Source: Liolophura sinensis (Eukaryota; Mollusca; Polyplacophora; Chitonida; Chitonidae). From it: a stretch of DNA of 64,000 bases. The stretch spans positions 26,359,704-26,423,703 of the forward strand of contig NC_088304.1 of NCBI RefSeq assembly GCF_032854445.1. Direction: 5' to 3'. Both the position numbers and the translations under genes were made by a program. How positions within the stretch are numbered: position 1 is the stretch's first letter; the number at the start of each line of letters is the position of its first letter. The notes under the pieces were generated by a model. That model ran no database searches. It worked only from the letters and a program-made list of their open reading frames with translations, and was not told where the DNA came from. Below, piece after piece: positions 59,022-64,000 of the stretch.

Positions 59022-59177
59022 CAAACTTTCTCGATAGATCTCGTAGGCCCGGTGTGAATTAACATCCACAAAGGAAACTAATGTGAAAATCATTTTTATC
59101 AATATATAGGCTCATCCAGAAATAATTTCAGGTCTCTTTCTTGAATAGGCCGGAATCGTTAGCCACGGGGGCCATTT

Positions 59178-59387
59178 TCAGTTGGTTACCGACACAGCTT
59201 GTCTTGCCGTTGTGGTCACGTAACTCCAACAATACGACTTCAGAGCTGAGCGATCTCGGTCGCGTTCTTCTTCAGTGGACTCGTTGATATCGAGCCAATA
59301 ATGTAAAAACATTTGATATAGTACATTATTACTTTTGAGCAGTTTGAGACGCGATTTATTTAGTAAGTGTTCTTGATGGGTGTCCAT
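59178..59387 (-). CDS. possible CARD-like N-terminal exon
   Basis: The minus strand has an ATG (59387-59385) opening a 69-codon frame that begins MDTHQEHLLNKSRLKLLKSN and continues NVLYQMFLHYW. This resembles helix 1 to helix 2 of CARD domains of the caspase-2 type (HHQE-L-KNR...L...L..LL). The rest (NESTEEERDRDRSALKSYCW) does not follow the CARD pattern clearly. A possible donor (GTAACC) lies just before the stop. No downstream caspase or adaptor exon was found. It may be a gene fragment nested in the decarboxylase intron. Confidence 0.25.
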   Translation of the reverse strand: MDTHQEHLLNKSRLKLLKSNNVLYQMFLHYWLDINESTEEERDRDRSALKSYCWSYVTTTARQAVSVTN

Positions 59388-59399
59388 GCAGTAGTTTGT

Positions 59400-61200
59400 G
59401 ATGAACGTGAATGTTACATGATTCTCGTTTCCGTGCTAATATTTTGTTCTGTAAACTGCATTCCGGACACTTTTCTGTAGGGTTTATGTATCCCCAAGTT
59501 TCCAAGGTCTGGCCGTCGTTCTAACTAGTTGCCAGAAATTTTAGTACCATGGGTCCATGCTAATTTATCAAGGTACTGAAACAATCTAAACGTTGGAACG
59601 TCTTATATGGGTGGCCAAAATTAAGTTCTATCCAAGCTTAGATCAGGTCTTGTCATGTATGTGTATATGAGATTAATCTAACATGGGCAAGACTGTGGTT
59701 AATAGCGTATGAGTGTTGTACATCGTTTTAAAGGTATACCAATATGCACATAATGTACACCTGTTCGCATGGGAAACATTGATTATATTTTACTTAGATC
59801 CAGTTATGTACCCTGCCCATGTACGTGTCTTTTGTAGATTCATAATGACGGATATTTTCATGGTTATGGGTGATTTTGTTTCTTGTTTTGCTTTTGAATG
59901 GTTTAGTCTAATTTGGTATAGGTCACCATCAGTGTAGTTATAGTAAGTGGGGATGCACTATGTATCATTATAATCCATCAGGTGAATTGTGGTGTCAGCC
60001 TAATGGTTTCCATTTATACTTGTAAGTCCTGTGTAATTTAAACATAAGACTGCCTTTGTGTATGGGAAATATATGAAATGGAAATAACAACTCGACTGAT
60101 TTGTCCTGGCAAATTATTTTCATCGTCTAGATGTACCAGCTGTACCACTGGACCAGTTTTATTTATACAGAAGTGTTAACAACATGTACAAACAGACATG
60201 TCGTTGTATTTTTCGTCAGGGTGGGTACATTTAGTGTAGCTATAATGGATATGTTGTGTTGAACATATATACCAATGGCTTGGCGCACACCATTTAATAG
60301 ACTGGAGCTCATCGCCATAAGACTACAGCCATCATCATCATCAGTCTGCATAGAGATTCAGACATTTGCATTCTCCTCACGCCCTAGAATATGAAACATA
60401 TACTACATAGCAATGGCAGGACATCTTTGGTTCAGATGGTTCTTATCTGTATGGTGGTGTTCAGTGCCGTGTGGGCTGTTTCATGTCATCACTTTGTAGA
60501 CGCCGCATGGTGCAGTGCAGTCTAGAACCATGCAGTACTACATATCGCAGAGCCGTGTCACATCTGCTCACATCTGCTGTTGTGAGATAAGAGTTTCATG
60601 TTGAATACTGCACTACATTATAAGAAAATATTCAAACCTGATATCACCCTGATACATTGATTTGGTTTTAAACTGAATACTTTCCTAAAATTGAAATGCT
60701 GTATACAAATTTAATCATGCTAATTCCAACATGGTGACAGTGGTGGAGGTGTGAAAACATTCACAATGCTAGGTTAAGCCTTCTGCGGTTTAAGAAATTT
60801 AACAGTTTATATAAGGAGACAGTGCAGTAATTTACCATTATCTTACGTCAACCACCACTTCTTTTGTTTTTATAAGGCATTTTTATGTTTAAAGTCTTTT
60901 AATCTAACATTATGTACCTTCCATGTAGGCATTACTCGATTTAATAGTTTTAAGGTGTGGGCAATCACATTTTATAATATTTAACACGATTTATCAGCTT
61001 AACACTTATAGAGAGTGTTGACATTCTGACACTTGCGTTTATATCGCAAGAATTATAGAATCACCTTGAACAGAAATGTTATCGCACTAAAATTAAAAGT
61101 ATATACTGAACAGTGTAACGACGACAACATGATTTCTAATTTACAATAAAGTAGTATGGGTCGAGCATCAGTAAAAAGTCTCTGGCAGACCTGCTTGCCT
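59400..61200. other. no gene recognised
   Basis: AT-rich sequence, with no exon and no SINE family A or B copy noticed. Confidence 0.45.
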
Positions 61201-61202
61201 GC

Positions 61203-61377
61203 AGGGTTAAAATTATACCTAGACTATAAACCGTCTTTTGGTTGACCGAACCGTTCACATGTGTCTGTGCAAGTATAAATTCTTTGTTTATCTAAAACGA
61301 TATTATGTCACCAGAAATACCCGAGAACACAGTTTTATTCACTGCGCGCATAATTGAAGGACAGGCCCTAGTTGGCC
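61203..61377. repeat. direct repeat, left copy
   Basis: GGGTTAAAATTATACCTAGA with CTGTCTTTTGGTTGACCGA-type sequence, ATCTAAAACGATATTATGTC and GACAGGCCCTAGTTG. A diverged copy starts 605 bp downstream. Lengths differ by a deletion of about 12 bp. Confidence 0.85.
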
Positions 61378-61518
61378 AGCATTGTAGGCTACCGGTAATA
61401 GTTTTATTTCCACATGTTCCTTGAGCTATGAGAAGGCCTGTTTGAACTAATCTGTTGCTATAGATGGTGAATGGAATGGAGATAGAATTTGTGAACTAGA
61501 TTAGTAGAAAACTTTGTA

Positions 61519-61610
61519 CTTGAGGATAACTTGAACCATTTCGAATGAATATTTTGACATATCTGTAAGAACTTGAACCAGTTCGAATGAATATTTTAAC
61601 ATATCTGTAA
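61519..61610. repeat. tandem duplication of about 42 bp
   Basis: ACTTGAACCATTTCGAATGA followed by ATATTTTGACATATCTGTAAG occurs twice in tandem with two substitutions. Confidence 0.9.
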
Positions 61611-61807
61611 GTTACAACCTCCATGACATCCTGTTTATGTTTAGGTGGAATACTGTTTCTAGGAAGGTCACCTATTTAGCTATATCATCTGTTTTCTTGG
61701 TATTAAAGGCCGCTGCTTAAGAATTCATGTTTACGTGAATTACTTATCCTTTATTTAGCCAGATTTAAAAGACTATAATGTCTGTAATTATGCTCGATTT
61801 CTTTAGG

Positions 61808-61975
61808 CCGGGTTAAAATAGTATCCAGCCTATAAACTGTCTTTTGGTTGACCGAGCCGTTCACATGTGTTTGTGCGAGTGCTTATCTAAAACGATATTA
61901 TGTTATCGGCAATAGCCGAGAACAAAAGTCTTATTCACTGTGAACGGAATTCATTGAAAGACAGGCCCTAGTTGC
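61808..61975. repeat. direct repeat, right copy
   Basis: GGGTTAAAATAGTATCCAGC, then TTTTGGTTGACCGAGCCGTT, ATCTAAAACGATATTATGTT and GACAGGCCCTAGTTGC; partner of the copy at 61.2 kb. Confidence 0.85.
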
Positions 61976-62708
61976 ATGTAGTGAGTCATACTTACTACCA
62001 AAAATCCCTTTCTTTAGTGACACGTAACATCGCAAGCTCTACACATTGATATGTTGGATGCCCATATTATTACAGAAAAAAATTACTTAATCTGAAAGTC
62101 CATAATCTTGGTTTCGACACAAAGAACCCATTGCCTCGGGTGACGTCATCATTATTGTAAAACCAGCGGCATACTGAGTATTTGGCGGGGTTCAACATGT
62201 TTTGACGGAGAGCTATACCAGTTACCTAAACTGCTATCGACTTTACCGCAAACCCTGTTTTTCACACTGCCAATTTGAAATTCTTTACACGTTTAAGAAT
62301 AATATAACCTTAATAAATTAATTCTATTTCATCTCTTGAAGTATATGATCTCATGGCATCGTGTTTTTACCGTTGGGGTGTGAGGCAATTGATACACAAA
62401 ACAATGTTTATGGTGATAGACATCCAACATGTCAATGTGTAGAGCTTGTGGTATTATGTGTCTCTAAAGAAAGGCAATTTTATTACTAAGACTGATTTTA
62501 CAGACAACTGAATATAAGTGACTGGCTAAAAGAAACAGACTATAATATGAATGCAGTGAAGCTGCGAGATCGCAGCTGACAAGCTAATGAACTTATAACT
62601 GCTCATTCGATGTCCTATCCCCGTAAACCTGAACGCCATCAAAGAGGTGCACATTCTTCAGCACGCCATTCAGAAGCAATCATTTTCTCAACTTTAAACA
62701 AGGCTTAC

Positions 62709-63174
62709 CTGACCGTACGATTTCTTCATCAAACACACGTACCAGATCTTCTAATTCCATTCTGTTCTTTTGTATATGTATCACGCTTTCTAGCTTCTCA
62801 TTCTTTTGCTTTTGTCCTGAATTCAGGCTCGGATTATAGACATGCGGTGTTGAGCGTTGTCGTTGAGATGAGGTGTCGTTCTCTGGTGTTTTCGCCATCA
62901 GGCTTGATTGTACATCTAGCGTTGTATCACCTGCTCCAGTTTTCTGCTCATTTCCAGACTTCACTTCACTTCCATTGTGATATATTAACCGTGGTTCATG
63001 GTCTGCTTTGTACAGAACTCTCCGATGATTTTCAAGTCGACCGAAGAACAATTTTGTATAATCTGTTAGGCTCTGTAACACCCTTTTCTGATTAGCTTCG
63101 TCCTCAGTTCGCCTCCACTTGTTGGCCGTATAAGCGAGTTCCATTCTCGTGTCTGCTTCAAGATGCTGTTCCAT
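62709..63174 (-). CDS. first coding exon, possibly the N-terminus of the decarboxylase
   Basis: The minus strand starts at ATG 63174 and is open for 155 codons to a strong TCAG|GTAAGC donor (exon end 62709, phase 1). The product begins MEQHLEADTRMELAYTANKW, has a hydrophilic Ser/Gln/Lys-rich middle, and ends with NRMELEDLVRVFDEEIVRS. That ending resembles the start of the conserved region in group II decarboxylases (a helix ending E-E-I-V, before the usual H-P-x-F). Same strand as the C-terminal exons at 55.8-57.2 kb, so it is probably the same gene, but the roughly 140-residue middle portion linking them was not found. It could instead be an unrelated gene. Confidence 0.5.
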
Positions 63175-63364
63175 GATAAACGGTTGATGTGGGTTGGTTG
63201 GTGTTGGTTGTTGAACTGGCGTCTACCCGTTCTGAACGCGGGAGATTTTCCATATGACCTAAGATGTACACACCATATAAGGTATTATTTGATCTTAACC
63301 TCATTGTAAAGGCCAAACTGCCTTTTTTATGTTTGTTAAAGTGAGATGTTGTGTTTTAGCTTCA

Positions 63365-63374
63365 GCGCATGCGC
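63365..63374. promoter_or_regulatory. NRF1-like palindrome between divergent first exons
   Basis: GCGCATGCGC is a perfect palindrome and the core of the NRF1 binding site. It lies between the minus-strand ATG at 63174 and the + strand ATGs at 63462/63493, in a locally GC-richer stretch, as expected of a shared bidirectional promoter. Function is inferred. Confidence 0.5.
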
Positions 63375-63461
63375 TTTCACGTATCATTAGTTAGCTGACT
63401 AGGGGAGGCTATCACAATAGGTGTCGCTTAGGTCTGAACGCGAGAATATTAAGACACAAAC

Positions 63462-63522
63462 ATGGCGAATCCCAAGCACAGACAGCGTGGAAATGGAAGA
63501 ACGTAATGAAGCCCAAATAACG
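63462..63522 (+). CDS. possible first exon of a divergent gene, cut by the window end
   Basis: Two ATGs precede a GTACGC donor at 63523. The second (63493, GGAAATGG context) gives MEERNEAQIT in phase 0 to the donor. The first (63462, ACATGGC context) opens a 14-codon frame that stops at 63504, so it would act as an upstream frame. No further exon is visible before the window ends. Product unknown. Confidence 0.25.
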
Positions 63523-64000
63523 GTACGCAGTTTATTGTTGTCTTAATGTCACATGCAAATATTTACATGTATATCTCTGTGTATAAGCCGCATATATTTT
63601 GTGTCTGTGAGCGGCGTAACTTTCCTAGGGTAAAGTAAATAGTTTTCTTCGTTGACACGGCTTGCCCTCGACTAGGTGTGCACCGCATTTCCGCCTTGTT
63701 GGCATGGTTTACCCCCGAGTTGTTCCACTTTATGCGAGGTACATTTGAATGTGATAAAAATAACGTTAAACGTACGCAGTGAAATGCGAATGTTTTCGAG
63801 CCATTCTTTCAATATTCTTCCTTCGTTTTTACTTTATCTGTTTGTTCTAAATTATGTAACTGATCATGTATTTGATTGACATATACTTACTAGCGCAAAT
63901 TGTACTGTTTCTTGTTTGTCATAACGGAAAATGTGTCATGTAAAGCTGACATGTAAAATTGCTGGCGTTTATTTTGTTGGCAGTATCACGTACTAAACGT

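Noticed and set aside
62610-63095. 161-codon + strand frame opposite the candidate first exon
   Set aside because: It is antisense to the minus-strand exon, which has a proper ATG and a strong GTAAGC donor; the + frame has neither splice signals nor a recognisable domain.
1-64000. A novel defence, CRISPR-like or multi-gene system
   Set aside because: The recognised genes are unrelated eukaryotic genes on both strands with large introns; the repeats are SINEs, minisatellites and small inverted-repeat elements. Nothing supports a linked system.

Overview
This is eukaryotic nuclear DNA, most likely from a mollusc. It is AT-rich and intron-rich, with short coding exons bounded by GT/AG splice sites, and it carries many short interspersed elements. 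More than 20 copies of one tRNA-derived SINE (family A) lie in both orientations; their shared 3' end reads TTGAGTACGGCGTAAAACACC and is followed by an (AAAT)n tail. A second SINE type (family B) ends TTGAGTACGACGTTAAACCCC followed by (ACTC)n. From general knowledge, tRNA-headed SINEs with ends like these are typical of bivalves and gastropods; the species cannot be fixed from the window. There are no bacterial operons, CRISPR arrays or rRNA genes.

Layout. 0-10 kb: SINE-rich, with weak exon candidates only (two phase-matched exons at 1.9-2.8 kb on +, one broken candidate at 4.5-4.7 kb on -, one unrecognised frame at 6.7-6.9 kb on -). 10.06-11.17 kb (-): the last two exons of a single-pass membrane protein with an extracellular Sushi/CCP domain and an acidic Ser/Glu-rich tail. 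11.47-13.05 kb: a 43-bp minisatellite that produces long but meaningless reading frames. 14-16.3 kb: a hairpin, a pair of small inverted-repeat elements, a TA microsatellite and weak exon candidates. 19.11-24.83 kb (+): a complete nine-exon RAD51D gene whose splice phases all agree, followed by a 90-92 bp tandem array. 26.91-31.37 kb (+): a complete three-exon GNAT acetyltransferase of the NAT16/histidine-acetyltransferase-like type. 38.93-43.13 kb (-): exons of an OB-fold protein resembling RPA-type ssDNA-binding domains, with two reading-frame conflicts. 48.7-50.3 kb: minisatellites and a decayed Ty3/Gypsy pol fragment. 55.82-57.20 kb (-): the C-terminal three exons of a group II PLP-dependent decarboxylase, with a possible N-terminal exon at 62.71-63.17 kb. 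At 63.46 kb (+) a divergent gene may begin, across a short intergenic region holding an NRF1-like palindrome.

The genes show no sign of working as one system; this looks like an ordinary mosaic of unrelated genes in a repeat-dense genome. The firmest calls are RAD51D, the GNAT enzyme, the decarboxylase C-terminal exons, the Sushi/TM terminal exons and the SINE families. The most interesting unexplained items are the frame-conflicted OB-fold gene, a CARD-like start and an unrecognised frame inside the presumed decarboxylase intron, the triple-frame-open minisatellite, and two SINE families that share a 3' end.
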